Positions 42,724-52,396 are shown, numbered from the stretch's first letter. The stretch is DNA of 64,000 nt from Vibrio bivalvicida (GCF_001399455.2 NZ_LLEI02000043.1:248001-312000); one strand, 5' to 3'. Notes: generated by a model from the letters alone, not told the origin. Translations and numbers: made by a program.

Positions 42724-44109
42724 ATGAACAAGTTTGTGCGTTGGTCGAGCTTATTGCTACTTCCTAGCTTATTTTTCTCTGTATCTTCTTTGGCTGCTGC
42801 CTTAGATGTAAACATCAATGAAGCTAAGATGATTAATCTTTTGCAAGACGCGAAATCGATCTTTATTTCAAATACCCATATTGCTGACTATCAGCCAATG
42901 ACCGATACCAAGATTATGGTGTTTGGTAAAGAGGCAGGAACAGCAACAATCACTATTCTGAATGCTCAAGAACGTGTGATTTATAGCAACAAAATAAGAG
43001 TGGTACATGATACCAAAGAGCTTGACGCGTTAATTAAAGAGCAGTTTCCACAAGCTTCAGTTCGCTCAGAATCTTTGGGCGGCAAGCTATGGCTAAAAGG
43101 CTCAGTACCAACACCTGTAATGGCCCATAGCATTGTCAGTGTGGCTAAAAGCTATCTGTCACCGACAGTCGCCCCGCAGCAGGAAAAGTCGAGCAACTCT
43201 ACAACAAGTACATCTAGCTCAAACCAAAACAGTTCAAACGAGAGCAACAAAGCAGACGAACTAGTAAACCAGCTAGTCGTAACAATGCCTACTCAGGTCA
43301 ATATCCGTGTTCGCATTGCGGAAGTGTCGCGTAATGTTTCGAACAAGCTGGGTATCAAATGGGGCTCTGTAGGTCAGGATGTAGGAAGCTTTCTTTACAC
43401 TAAACCTTGGGATGTTAGCAGTTGGGGTAAACCGACATTAAGCGCATTGGTCGACGCCCTTGCCTCTGATGGCACTATGTCTATCTTAGCTGAGCCAAAT
43501 CTAACCGCTATGTCGGGTGAAGACGCAAGCTTCTTAGTTGGTGGTGAAATACCAATTCCATTAATCCAAGGCGACACTGCGACAGTTGAGTACAAGCCCT
43601 TTGGCGTGAATCTCAATTTTACTCCAGTGGTACTCGGCCCGGATCGCATCAGCCTTAAGGTGTCACCTGAGGTGAGCAGTGTCGCGGTTGAAAATCAGAC
43701 CAGCCTAAATGGCAATAATTATCCTTCATTTACTTCGCGTAGAGCGTCAACCACGATTGAATTGGCGAGCGGTCAAAGCTTTGCACTTGGTGGGCTACTG
43801 CAAAGCCACGAAATAGACCAAATTCAGAAGCTACCGGGTGTTTCCAATATCCCTGTGCTGGGAGGATTATTCCGTTCTACCGAATACCAACGTCGTGAAA
43901 CCGAGCTGATCATTATTGCAACTGCATACCTAGTAGAGCCTGTGCGAAATGATTCTTTGCCATTACCTACTGACAATATCGTTCCACTTAGCGACTTAGA
44001 GCGACTGCTGGCTATTCCTCGCCCTAAAGGTAGAAAAGTGAAAGATACCAATACATACACAGATAACCGCAAACCTCGCCTACTCGGTGACAATGGATTC
44101 TACTACTGA
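42724..44109 (+). CDS. cpaC: Flp pilus outer-membrane secretin CpaC/RcpA
   Basis: This ~461-residue outer-membrane channel protein for the pilus has a signal peptide (to LAAALD) and an N-terminal N0/BON-like region (residues ~30-140). A Ser/Asn-rich linker (~155-175) is followed by the secretin core with VNIRVRIAEVSRNVSNKLGI and LSALVDALASDGTMSILAEP (~235-254), then GEDASFLVGGEIPIPL and the C-terminal GGLLQ and GLFRSTEYQRRETELIIIAT. An in-frame GTG at 42706 is less likely, as GGAAT precedes 42724. Confidence 0.93.
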   Translation: MNKFVRWSSLLLLPSLFFSVSSLAAALDVNINEAKMINLLQDAKSIFISNTHIADYQPMTDTKIMVFGKEAGTATITILNAQERVIYSNKIRVVHDTKELDALIKEQFPQASVRSESLGGKLWLKGSVPTPVMAHSIVSVAKSYLSPTVAPQQEKSSNSTTSTSSSNQNSSNESNKADELVNQLVVTMPTQVNIRVRIAEVSRNVSNKLGIKWGSVGQDVGSFLYTKPWDVSSWGKPTLSALVDALASDGTMSILAEPNLTAMSGEDASFLVGGEIPIPLIQGDTATVEYKPFGVNLNFTPVVLGPDRISLKVSPEVSSVAVENQTSLNGNNYPSFTSRRASTTIELASGQSFALGGLLQSHEIDQIQKLPGVSNIPVLGGLFRSTEYQRRETELIIIATAYLVEPVRNDSLPLPTDNIVPLSDLERLLAIPRPKGRKVKDTNTYTDNRKPRLLGDNGFYY

Positions 44110-44116
44110 GGTAATT

Positions 44117-44740
44117 ATGAGAATAATGAAGTATTTAATTCCCGCTCTGATCATCTTAGGTGGTTGTAGTTCCGCGCCTATTGAACGTGAGCCAACAATT
44201 AATGTTGTCGCAGTAACCAATAAGTTAACGCTTAACCTGAAAGGTGACTCTCTTTCTTCGCAGCAGCGACAAGACGTACGTACTTTTATTGAGCGTAAGG
44301 GAACGCCGTATGCACTAAGGGCGAAGGTAGTTAGTCACACCGAGAAAGGTCAAGCTCAAGCGTCGCGCATCGTTGATACCCTTGTATTGCAAGGGATGTC
44401 ATTGAGAAATGTAGAGCAAACACATATTGAGCAAGCCGAAGTTGGGGACATTCAAATTTTTGTTGAATCTTTCCGCGCCAAAGTGCCGAAATGTCAGCCT
44501 CAAAAATACAGCAGTACCTTCATCAACCAGTTTAAAACACACCCATCTTTTGGTTGTGCTAACCAAACCGCGCTCGCACAAATGGTAGCAAATCCGAAAG
44601 ATCTCATTGTTGGCGAAGAGCTTGGCCCAACGAATGGTGCTAAGGCAATATCGGCGATCGACAACTATATCGCCCCGCCTTCCACTAATGGAGCTGAAGA
44701 TACTCAGCAAACTTTACCGTCTGCGTTTGGAACTAACTAA
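44117..44740 (+). CDS. cpaD: CpaD/RcpB-like pilus assembly lipoprotein
   Basis: This ~208-residue protein has a lipoprotein signal (LIPALIILGGCSSAP, Cys at residue ~16) and a periplasmic domain. The domain includes SLSSQQRQDVRTFIERKG (OmpA/BON-like helix) and a Cys-containing C-terminal region, KCQPQKYSSTF and FGCANQTALAQMVANPKDLI. The last segment is typical of the CpaD family (FGCAtqaNLAamvanPaDLi). It supports secretin assembly. GAGGTAAT before ATG 44117 supports this start over an ORF start 30 bases upstream inside cpaC. Confidence 0.85.
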   Translation: MRIMKYLIPALIILGGCSSAPIEREPTINVVAVTNKLTLNLKGDSLSSQQRQDVRTFIERKGTPYALRAKVVSHTEKGQAQASRIVDTLVLQGMSLRNVEQTHIEQAEVGDIQIFVESFRAKVPKCQPQKYSSTFINQFKTHPSFGCANQTALAQMVANPKDLIVGEELGPTNGAKAISAIDNYIAPPSTNGAEDTQQTLPSAFGTN

Positions 44741-44741
44741 T

Positions 44742-45905
44742 ATGCAAAAGCAAAATATCTCTGTATTAGTCGCGGCTTCCCCTTTATTGGACTCGTACGC
44801 TCTAAGCACCGCTTTTGCGGAGCAGGGCATCACCTCTTTGACTAGCGTGGCGATTGATGAAGACGAAATCGTCAAACAGGTTGTTAAGCATGCCTTTAAA
44901 ATCATTGCCTTAGATATCATTGAACAGCCGTTAGAGCAGGCGCAAGATCTGATTCATGCGCTCAAAGTGCGTACTGGATGTCATATTGTTGCGATTGGCA
45001 GCAATGAACAGATCGCTTTTTACCGAACAGTGGTAAAAGCAGGGGCACAAGAGTATGTGCTAAATCCCGTTGAAGCTGGTGCATTAAATAACGTTGACTT
45101 TCAGACTTCTTTCCAAGAAGAGAGTAAAGGTCAAGTTATCTCTGTGGTCGGTTCTAAAGGAGGCGTTGGAGCCTCAACCATTGCTGCTAACCTTGCCCGA
45201 GAATTACACCAAAGAGGAGACACCATATCGGTTGCGGATATGGACTTTTCTACCGGTGACCTAGACTTGCAATTTGATGTTCAAGGTAATACCGCGCTAG
45301 TAGAGATGCTGCAATTCCCAGAGCGTTTAGAGCCGGTTGTTTATGAACGCAGCGCGATTCAAGTTAGAAAAGGAATAAGCTTATTTACCGGCTACTTACC
45401 TCTAGATGTGAGTCCGTTTTGGCCTGAGAAAAATGCATTAGATCATTTTCGCAAGTTCTGCTTATCGCATAGTGACAAGCTGATCCTAGACCTTCCATCG
45501 TTCTCTCTGCGTGACCAGATCGGTTTCAGTTCCTTAGCACATGCGGACGTTAGGGTTATTGTTGTGGAGCCGACACTGGCGTCGATACGAAATGCTGGTC
45601 AAATCCTTTCCGCCCTAGAAAGTTCACAGCAGCCGCAGTCTGGTAAAACCAATATTGTAGTGGCGAACCACACGAAATCAGATAAAGCGTCGCTTATCTC
45701 TTGTCATGACATTCAGCGAGCGCTTGGATTTGGTGTGGACGTGGTTATGCCATTTGCTCCGACACATTTCCTTGCTAAAGGCGCGCTTGGTCAATCTTCT
45801 TTGAAAGGTAACCGCAAAGTAAATCGTGCTTTCGCGCAGCTGGCTGATCTTGCTTCTGGGCAAGTTGCCGTCGCTAAACCTCGCTTCTGGCGAAGAGGTG
45901 CGTAA
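44742..45905 (+). CDS. tadZ: TadZ/CpaE pilus localisation ATPase
   Basis: This 387-residue cytoplasmic protein has an atypical receiver-like N-terminal domain (residues ~1-120) and a ParA/MinD-type C-terminal ATPase. The deviant Walker A is VVGSKGGVGASTIAANLA (residues ~132-149), followed by VADMDFSTGDLDLQF and LILDLPSF. TadZ proteins place the pilus machine at the pole. ATG 44742 lies two bases after the cpaD stop. The stop shares a base with the tadA start. Confidence 0.9.
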   Translation: MQKQNISVLVAASPLLDSYALSTAFAEQGITSLTSVAIDEDEIVKQVVKHAFKIIALDIIEQPLEQAQDLIHALKVRTGCHIVAIGSNEQIAFYRTVVKAGAQEYVLNPVEAGALNNVDFQTSFQEESKGQVISVVGSKGGVGASTIAANLARELHQRGDTISVADMDFSTGDLDLQFDVQGNTALVEMLQFPERLEPVVYERSAIQVRKGISLFTGYLPLDVSPFWPEKNALDHFRKFCLSHSDKLILDLPSFSLRDQIGFSSLAHADVRVIVVEPTLASIRNAGQILSALESSQQPQSGKTNIVVANHTKSDKASLISCHDIQRALGFGVDVVMPFAPTHFLAKGALGQSSLKGNRKVNRAFAQLADLASGQVAVAKPRFWRRGA

Positions 45906-47239
45906 TGTTTGGTCATTCTAGAGTCAAAACGCCTTCGAATCATACGCTAAGTAGTGTGGTGCAAGAGAAAGCAACGGACCCCGTACGCGAGCATTATCAG
46001 AGCATTCATGCTCAGGTCGTCAATGCCATTGAGGCGAGTGTGGTGGTAAAGCTTTCAGCGAAAGAGCTTGAAGGCAGAATCCATATGCTCGTGAACGAGA
46101 TTGTTGCTACGGATCAGCTACCACTAGGGCATCGAGATGTTTCTCTGGTAGTGAAGCAGCTTGTTGATGAGTTGCGCGGTCTAGGGCCGCTGCAACCTTT
46201 AATCGATGACCCTGTCGTCACAGATATTATGGTCAATGGTTATCGCGAAGTGTATGTAGAGAAGTTAGGCAAGCTGCAAAAAACCAACGTGGTGTTCCGT
46301 AGTGAAGAACAGCTGCTCAATTTAGCTCGACGTATAGTAGGAAAAATTGGCCGTCGAATTGATGAGACCTCACCGCTGGTTGATGCTCGTTTAGAAGACG
46401 GTAGCCGTGTCAACGTCATGATACCTCCTCTGGCACTTGATGGTACTTACATTTCGATCCGTAAGTTTAGCCAAGACAAAATGTCTCTGAATCAATTGGC
46501 AGAAAACGGCGCGATGTCGCAAGGAATGGTTAAGTTGCTTGATGTTGTTGTTCGTAGCCGCTTGAACGTGCTAGTCGCTGGAGGAACTGGTGCTGGTAAA
46601 ACCACCTTGCTTAATGCTCTCTCTTTTAGTATCTCGCCCAATGAACGCATTGTCACAATTGAGGATGCGGCAGAGCTTAAATTGCAGCAACCGCATGTTG
46701 TCCGCGCAGAAACTCGCCCTGCCAATGCAGAGGGTTTGCCGGCTATAGGCCAGAGGGAATTAGTGAAAAATGCGCTGCGTATGCGACCTGATCGAATCAT
46801 TTTAGGTGAGGTCCGCGGTGATGAAGCGTTCGAAATGATGCAAGCAATGAACACTGGTCACGATGGTTCTTTGTCTACCTTGCATGCTAACTCACCAACG
46901 GATGCTCTGGTTCGAATCGAAAACATGCTGATGATGGCGCAGTCTAGTCTTCCCCTATTCGCATTGCGTCGACAGGTAGCGGATACGATCGACATCGTTG
47001 TCCAAGTGGAGCGAATGCGTGATGGTAAACGTCGCGTGGTCGCCATTACTGAAATTCTTGGGCTGGAAGGTGAGCAGTACGTTACCCAAGACCTTTATCG
47101 CTATGTTTCACAAGGTGAAGATGTTCAAGGTAACCTGTTTGGTCACTTTCAAAGTGCTAAAACCTTGCCAGGGTTTGCCGACAAAGCAGGCTATTACCAG
47201 TTGGAGCCACAACTTCGTAGTGCTATGGAGCTGGATTAA
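45905..47239 (+). CDS. tadA: TadA/CpaF secretion ATPase
   Basis: This 444-residue hexameric cytoplasmic ATPase powers Flp pilus assembly. It shows DPVVTDIMVNGYREVYVEK (residues ~103-121), Walker A VLVAGGTGAGKTTLLNAL (~222-239), the Asp box VTIEDAAELKL, Walker B RPDRIILGEVRGDEAFEM, and the His box TGHDGSLSTLHANSPTDAL. Its start overlaps the tadZ stop (TAATG) and its stop overlaps the tadB start. Confidence 0.95.
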   Translation: MFGHSRVKTPSNHTLSSVVQEKATDPVREHYQSIHAQVVNAIEASVVVKLSAKELEGRIHMLVNEIVATDQLPLGHRDVSLVVKQLVDELRGLGPLQPLIDDPVVTDIMVNGYREVYVEKLGKLQKTNVVFRSEEQLLNLARRIVGKIGRRIDETSPLVDARLEDGSRVNVMIPPLALDGTYISIRKFSQDKMSLNQLAENGAMSQGMVKLLDVVVRSRLNVLVAGGTGAGKTTLLNALSFSISPNERIVTIEDAAELKLQQPHVVRAETRPANAEGLPAIGQRELVKNALRMRPDRIILGEVRGDEAFEMMQAMNTGHDGSLSTLHANSPTDALVRIENMLMMAQSSLPLFALRRQVADTIDIVVQVERMRDGKRRVVAITEILGLEGEQYVTQDLYRYVSQGEDVQGNLFGHFQSAKTLPGFADKAGYYQLEPQLRSAMELD

Positions 47240-48153
47240 TGATTCTGGTTTTAGTTTTTGCTGTCGTTTTCTTTCTGTTAGCGTTCTTGTACTTGTTGCG
47301 TCAACACTCGGCCAAGAAGGTGGTTAAGCAGCGGGTCGATTCGGTGGCATTATCCCCAAGGCATGGCGGTGAACTGTCGATCGTGAAGAAAGCAACGTCG
47401 AATGGCATTGTGAGAAGTTTGTTTGCCCGTTTGGATGCATTGTTTTCCCGTAGCGATAAATTCGCACTTACTCTTGGTATGTTCGCTTTACCATGCTTGA
47501 GCTTTTATTTTGTTACAGAGATCGCTTGGCTTTGGCGGATAAGCAGCGGTCTTACCACTGGATTGCTGGTGTGTTGCGCTCTGTACATTGTTCGTAAGCG
47601 TCAACAGTCAGAAGAGTTTGAGCGCGACATAACGCAAGTACTTGGCCTAATCAGTCGTGCAGTTTCCGCGGGACTGTCTGTCCCTCAAGCGATTGAACAA
47701 GTTGCGCAGTCTCAGTCAGGATTACTTGGCCGTGAATTTCTTCTAATTCAAGATCAACTTTCTTTGGGGCGTAGCCTGCGCAGTACACTTGACGAGGCGT
47801 GTGCACGTCTTCCATATAAAGCATTTCGCTATTTTTCGGTGGCTTTGATTCTCAACCAAAGTAATGGTGGTCAACTGCGAGATATCCTGCATAGCTTAAG
47901 CCGCACCTTGCACGATAATCGAGCCATGCAGAAAAAAGTAAAAAGTTTGACTTCAGAGCCTCGTATGACGGCTCGCTTCTTGTCGATTCTTCCGTTTGCT
48001 TTACTTGGAGTTGTTGCCTGGATGGATCCATCTTTGTTCTCGCTATTGATTGATACAGAAAGCGGACAAGCGGTTCTGATTTATTGCGGCATCAGTATTT
48101 TAATCGGAGCTGCACTCCTCCAAGCGCTGACTAAGAACCGGAGGTTTTCATGA
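47239..48153 (+). CDS. tadB: TadB inner-membrane platform protein
   Basis: This 304-residue GspF/T2SF-type membrane protein has an N-terminal helix, two further helices around residues 75-115, the cytoplasmic T2SF domain (VLGLISRAVSAGLSVPQAIEQVAQ, LLGREFLLIQDQLSLGRSL) and C-terminal helices. It pairs with TadC as the platform on which TadA acts. Start and stop both overlap neighbours, so it is tightly coupled. Confidence 0.9.
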   Translation: MILVLVFAVVFFLLAFLYLLRQHSAKKVVKQRVDSVALSPRHGGELSIVKKATSNGIVRSLFARLDALFSRSDKFALTLGMFALPCLSFYFVTEIAWLWRISSGLTTGLLVCCALYIVRKRQQSEEFERDITQVLGLISRAVSAGLSVPQAIEQVAQSQSGLLGREFLLIQDQLSLGRSLRSTLDEACARLPYKAFRYFSVALILNQSNGGQLRDILHSLSRTLHDNRAMQKKVKSLTSEPRMTARFLSILPFALLGVVAWMDPSLFSLLIDTESGQAVLIYCGISILIGAALLQALTKNRRFS

Positions 48154-49004
48154 TACCCATGTTGGGGATTGGCTTGGTGCTTATGGGAGTCATCGGAGCC
48201 GTTTCAAGCTATTTCTATGCATCGCAGAGAGATGCTGTGAAGCATAGGCTGAACAAAGTCGCTACATCAGTTTCCACTCCAAGCCATTCAGGTAATAGAT
48301 GGAGATGGGCAACGAACCCTAAACGCGGGAAAAAGCTTGCAATGATCGGCTATTCAGCCAGTTATGCTGAGACGGTCTTTATGCTGTTGCGCTTAACGCT
48401 CATGGTCATAGGTGGCTCCGTGTGGATGGTTGCGCAGCAGCTAGAGATGAATGCGGCAGGTTTTGCGCAGGGCATTGCAATCGCAATTTCGGTTGGTATT
48501 GCGGTCGATAAAATCCTCGACTGGCGGGTGGCAATCGTTCGTCAAGAGATAGCAAGAATTACACCAGACGCCTTGGATTTGATGGTGGTGTGTGTGAATT
48601 CTGGTTTGCCACTAGAGGAAACTTTCAGAACCGTTGGCGGTGAGATGGAGGCTATCTCAAGGGCGCTATCGCGGGAATGGTTACTCACTGCAACTGAAAT
48701 GTCAGTACTTGATTCCCCATATCAAGCTCTAGATAACCTCGATCAGCGCTTGTCTCTACCTGAAGTGAACAACATGGTGGTTACCATGTCGCAAGCACTT
48801 AAATTTGGTACTCCAATGTCAGAGGCGCTCAAGCTTATTGCCTCTGATGGTCGTCAGTATCATTTGCTAGAACTAGAAGAATGGGTCGGTAAGATCCCAT
48901 CCAAAATGTCTTTTCCATTGGTCGTGTTCATCATGTTACCCGTTGTGGTCATTATCGTAGCGCCAATCGTCTTAAGCCTATTCGACACATTGGGGCAATT
49001 ATGA
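48150..49004 (+). CDS. tadC: TadC inner-membrane platform protein
   Basis: This 284-residue T2SF-family protein is the partner of TadB. It has an N-terminal helix, two middle helices (~75-115) and the T2SF segment ITPDALDLMVVCVNSGLPLEETF (residues ~142-164). A C-terminal membrane segment (FPLVVFIMLPVVVIIVAPIVL) follows KIPSKMS, a TadC hallmark. Overlaps tadB by four bases and tadD by four. Confidence 0.9.
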   Translation: MIPMLGIGLVLMGVIGAVSSYFYASQRDAVKHRLNKVATSVSTPSHSGNRWRWATNPKRGKKLAMIGYSASYAETVFMLLRLTLMVIGGSVWMVAQQLEMNAAGFAQGIAIAISVGIAVDKILDWRVAIVRQEIARITPDALDLMVVCVNSGLPLEETFRTVGGEMEAISRALSREWLLTATEMSVLDSPYQALDNLDQRLSLPEVNNMVVTMSQALKFGTPMSEALKLIASDGRQYHLLELEEWVGKIPSKMSFPLVVFIMLPVVVIIVAPIVLSLFDTLGQL

Positions 49005-49741
49005 TCAAAACTCTTGTTCCCATCGCACTTTGCGGCTTGCTAGTGGGTTGCCAGTCTGCACCAGAAACCAATAGTGAGCAGGAAGATCTGAAACTAGCCA
49101 ACACAGCCTTGTTAAATGGGCATGCAGATAATGCTCTGACAATTTATAAACAGCGCTTGGTTATCAGTCCAAATAATAGTGAGCTGCTGTTTCTTGCCGG
49201 TTCCGCGTGTAATCAATCCGCTCGTTTTGATGAAGCATTGCACTACCTTAATAAGGGGAATCAGCTCGCGCCTTCGTATCAATTTAAAAGGGAAATTGGC
49301 CGCGCGCATTTGGCTCTCGGTAACTTGGTACAAGCTCAATCTTCACTTGAAAAGTCGGTAGAGGGTGATGCTAAAGATGACGTCGCCTTAAACAGTCTTG
49401 GGGTCACTCATTCCCTTAATCATCAATACGGGTTGGCAAGAAAAGCTTTCTCCGACGCACTGGCTCTAAAGCCAGATAGTCTTGAATATAGAAACAATTT
49501 GGCATTGGCATGGATGTTAGATGGCAACCCTCAACAGAGTATTCGGATTCTGTATCCCATTTATCAAAGGGGAGAGGCTAGCAGTAAATTACGGCTTAAC
49601 TTGGCATTGTCTTATGCGATGAGTGGAGATGCCGAGGCGGCGAAAGTGGTCGCTCAGCAAGACCTATCACAAGTAGAACTAGAAAATAATGCTCGTTTTT
49701 ATCAGAGAGTGGCGAATAAGTTTGGTGGTGTATCTCAATGA
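49001..49741 (+). CDS. tadD: TadD TPR lipoprotein
   Basis: This 246-residue lipoprotein (signal with LLVGCQS, Cys near residue 17) contains about four tetratricopeptide repeats: DNALTIYKQRLVISPNNSEL, ARFDEALHYLNKGNQLAP, GNLVQAQSSLEKSVEGD and YGLARKAFSDALALKPDS. TadD proteins are pilotins that assist secretin assembly or stability. Four-base overlap with tadC and tadE. Confidence 0.9.
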   Translation: MIKTLVPIALCGLLVGCQSAPETNSEQEDLKLANTALLNGHADNALTIYKQRLVISPNNSELLFLAGSACNQSARFDEALHYLNKGNQLAPSYQFKREIGRAHLALGNLVQAQSSLEKSVEGDAKDDVALNSLGVTHSLNHQYGLARKAFSDALALKPDSLEYRNNLALAWMLDGNPQQSIRILYPIYQRGEASSKLRLNLALSYAMSGDAEAAKVVAQQDLSQVELENNARFYQRVANKFGGVSQ

Positions 49742-50166
49742 AGCGTCAACAAGGCAGCCAAACTCTTGAATTCGCCATGATAGCGCTGCCTTTTGTGCTA
49801 TTAATATTGGCGATTTTCGAGTTAACCCGATTCTTGTGGATCAATATGATCTTTGAGTCTGCGGTAAACAGCGCGATGCGTGAAGTGAGAGTGCTAAGCC
49901 CTTCGTACACGGCGGACCAAAAGTTTGCAGCTCGCATTGCGGAGTTTCCTCTTTTACGCTCTGAGGATATTGAAGTTAGTCAACCTCGCTACGCAAAGAC
50001 CTTCGCTCAGCTGGCACAGAAAACTTCAGTGTCATCATCACAAGCTATTTTGGGGGAATACAGCGTCTCATATCGATTCGCCTTCCTAGTAGTTCCGCGA
50101 TTGAATGAAGCCTTTTCAGAAGTGATGACTTTGAAGCGAACGGTTGTGGTGAGCTATGACCGCTAA
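49738..50166 (+). CDS. tadE: TadE minor pseudopilin
   Basis: This 142-residue protein has a prepilin-like N-terminus: short basic leader MKRQQG, then SQTLEFAMIALPFVLLILAIFE, including the Glu5 equivalent. The soluble part is about 110 residues. TadE and TadF are processed by the prepilin peptidase and prime Flp assembly. It overlaps tadD by four bases and tadF by eleven. Confidence 0.88.
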   Translation: MKRQQGSQTLEFAMIALPFVLLILAIFELTRFLWINMIFESAVNSAMREVRVLSPSYTADQKFAARIAEFPLLRSEDIEVSQPRYAKTFAQLAQKTSVSSSQAILGEYSVSYRFAFLVVPRLNEAFSEVMTLKRTVVVSYDR

Positions 50167-50710
50167 AATCAAATCACAGCAAGGTGCAACGGTTGTCGAG
50201 TTTCCCTTTGTAGTGCTTGGCATTATGGTCATCGTGTTTGGTTTAGTCTCCATCTATCGCTTGATGTACGTTCAAACTCGCATGGACAGCAGTGCTTTTA
50301 TGGTAGCGGACTCCGTTTCCAGAACCCTTAAAGGGACTCCAGACAGCATTCAATATAGTGCTGAAAATTTGCTGGAAGTTGCAACTAGGATGCTACCAGC
50401 AGGCTTTGAACGCCAAAAGGTTGGTGTTGTATTAGATATCTATGGAGAGGCCTCCAATACACCGATCTACTCAGTAAGCGCGGGAGCTCAATGCCAGAAG
50501 TCAACGTCAAAAGTGAAGCCAAAGAGCTTGGTTCCGGTTAATCAGCAAGTTTCCAGTGCCTTCTACGGGCGAGAAGCAACGTTGATAGAACTGCACTTAT
50601 GCGTTTTAGAGCCGTTTAATCCAGACTCGCGTTTTGCGATTGATGGTCTGGTTTTACCTAACGAACTATCGAGCAATGCAGTCATGATTGGGAGGTACTA
50701 TGCTAAATAA
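50156..50710 (+). CDS. tadF: TadF minor pseudopilin
   Basis: This 184-residue pseudopilin has a leader MTAKIKSQQG then ATVVEFPFVVLGIMVIVFGLV (Glu5 present). The soluble domain carries two cysteines (GAQCQK, LHLCVLEPF) that could form a disulfide. It overlaps the preceding tadE stop and the following tadG start, keeping these minor pilins in fixed proportion. Confidence 0.86.
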   Translation: MTAKIKSQQGATVVEFPFVVLGIMVIVFGLVSIYRLMYVQTRMDSSAFMVADSVSRTLKGTPDSIQYSAENLLEVATRMLPAGFERQKVGVVLDIYGEASNTPIYSVSAGAQCQKSTSKVKPKSLVPVNQQVSSAFYGREATLIELHLCVLEPFNPDSRFAIDGLVLPNELSSNAVMIGRYYAK

Positions 50711-51902
50711 CCCAATAAAACTGCGCCAGAAAGGTTCGGTGTCTTTAAGTTACTTAGCTCTGCTGATTCCTATGGTGGTGGCTGCGGCTGCGACTATTGT
50801 TATCGGTTACCAAGTTCAGTTATCTAACCGTGCAACGCAAGCTGTAGATGCGGCGAGTTTGGCCTGTGCTTTTGCGGGGTCAGTGGACAAAAATATGAAT
50901 CGACACTATTTGGATTTCTATCGCCCAAAAGTGGTTGGAGTGACTTCTGAGCCAGACATGTCGTCAGGCTGCAAGGTTAAGATGGGCTATCGTTTAAACT
51001 CAATCTTCACCTCTTTAACTTTATCTGACACTTCATTTGTCGCGCGTGCGAACTCAAGTGAACTGGTTAGGGTAGAGCCTAGTGTCTCCTCATCTCCAAC
51101 CGAATTGGTCGTAGTACTTGATATTTCTGGCTCTATGTCGAGCTCAATTACTGCCTTGAAGCAGATACTAAATAACGCGCTTACTTCATTAAAAAGCCAG
51201 CAAGCACAAGCCAACAGCCGAGATCATATCAAACTCTCTGTTGTGCCATTTTCTGATGGAGTCTCAGTCACCAACGCACCTTGGTTACCGCAAGCAGGAG
51301 TGTTTTGTGTCGATGGTTTGACGAAGCAAGGAGGAAACGTTTCAGCGAGCGAAACGGTATCAAACCTTGATGTCCCCCACGATAAAGTGAGTGTTGACTT
51401 CAAAGCGCCAGATCAATGGTTAGCGGATTGTAGCGCGACTTCCCCATTATTACCGCTGACATCAGATCTAGAAGTCGTGGCAAATCATATTGATAGGTTG
51501 GCTGTGACGGGGGGAACGGCCTCGTATCAAGGTTTGATATGGGGAATTAGGCAGTTAACGCCTAATTGGCAGAAAGGCTGGGGTGTTACCTCTCGCTCAT
51601 CTGCAAGCCCAACCCGAAAGCTGGTACTGATGACGGACGGTGCTGACTCAAATGACACTTTGGACCAACTCATCAGTGCTGGCCTATGTGATAAAGCGTC
51701 AAACACATTTGGTATCCAGTTGAATTTCATTGGCTTCAACGTACAAGCCCCTCGTCTCGAGCAATTTAGACGTTGTGCTCAAAGTGGTTTAGGTAACGCG
51801 GGCAAGGTTTATCAAGCCAATAGTACCGAAAAACTCAATGAGTACTTTGAACAGATTCTAAAGCTTGAATACGAGACATTACTCAATTTTGGAAATAAAT
51901 AA
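50700..51902 (+). CDS. tadG: TadG-like protein with von Willebrand factor A domain
   Basis: This ~400-residue protein has a pilin-like N-terminus (RQKGSVSLSYLALLIPMVVAAAA), then NRATQAVDAASLACA typical of TadE/TadG 'Flp-associated' proteins. A vWA domain has a complete MIDAS start VVLDISGSMSS (residues ~141-151), the Thr loop VTGGTASYQG and KLVLMTDGADSND. It could mediate metal-dependent adhesion or pilus anchoring. GGGAGG before ATG 50700 supports this start over one four codons upstream. Last canonical tad gene; a 29-base gap leads to the thioredoxin gene. Confidence 0.87.
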   Translation: MLNNPIKLRQKGSVSLSYLALLIPMVVAAAATIVIGYQVQLSNRATQAVDAASLACAFAGSVDKNMNRHYLDFYRPKVVGVTSEPDMSSGCKVKMGYRLNSIFTSLTLSDTSFVARANSSELVRVEPSVSSSPTELVVVLDISGSMSSSITALKQILNNALTSLKSQQAQANSRDHIKLSVVPFSDGVSVTNAPWLPQAGVFCVDGLTKQGGNVSASETVSNLDVPHDKVSVDFKAPDQWLADCSATSPLLPLTSDLEVVANHIDRLAVTGGTASYQGLIWGIRQLTPNWQKGWGVTSRSSASPTRKLVLMTDGADSNDTLDQLISAGLCDKASNTFGIQLNFIGFNVQAPRLEQFRRCAQSGLGNAGKVYQANSTEKLNEYFEQILKLEYETLLNFGNK

Positions 51903-51931
51903 ACATTAAAACAATAAGTTATGGAGAAAAA

Positions 51932-52396
51932 ATGATTAATCGAATAATCGTGTTAGTGGCTCTCATTTGGACGATACCGGCCATGGCCTTCCAAGAAGGT
52001 GACGTACTTACCGATTCAGCTGCGCAGCATTTAGGTCTTGATGCTGAGCAACTCACTATCGTCGACTTTTTTGCTGAGTGGTGTGTGTCATGTCGTCATG
52101 AGCTACCCGAAGTCAACGAGCTATATGGCGAACTAAAAGGAACGGGTGTCACCGTGGTTGGTGTTGATGTTGATGAAGAAGTCGAAGTTGGTTTGGCTTT
52201 TCAAAAGGCCCTTGGGCTCGATTTTCCAGTTGTGAATGATCCAGAACAGTCTCTAATTGGCGAGTTTAAGCCGATCGGTATGCCAGCACTTTATTACATC
52301 TACCAAGGACAAGTGCTCAAAGTTCGCTTTGGAGCAATTAACAACATTAGCCAAGTCATTACTGACGATCTCGCCGAAATGGGAGTTCAGTTATGA
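51932..52396 (+). CDS. TlpA-like periplasmic thioredoxin
   Basis: This 154-residue exported thioredoxin-fold protein has a signal peptide (to PAMAFQ) and the redox motif FFAEWCVSCRHELPEV (residues ~48-63). IGMPALYYI carries the cis-proline, and a DPEQSLIGEF segment is typical of TlpA/ResA proteins. It probably reduces or protects cysteines of the following DUF4266 protein, taking electrons from DsbD encoded in the same unit (inference). GGAG seven bases before ATG. Overlaps the next gene by four bases. Confidence 0.85.
   Translation: MINRIIVLVALIWTIPAMAFQEGDVLTDSAAQHLGLDAEQLTIVDFFAEWCVSCRHELPEVNELYGELKGTGVTVVGVDVDEEVEVGLAFQKALGLDFPVVNDPEQSLIGEFKPIGMPALYYIYQGQVLKVRFGAINNISQVITDDLAEMGVQL

Noticed and set aside
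46492..46854. 120-residue minus-strand reading frame inside tadA
   Set aside because: Antisense shadow of the conserved Walker region; no independent support.
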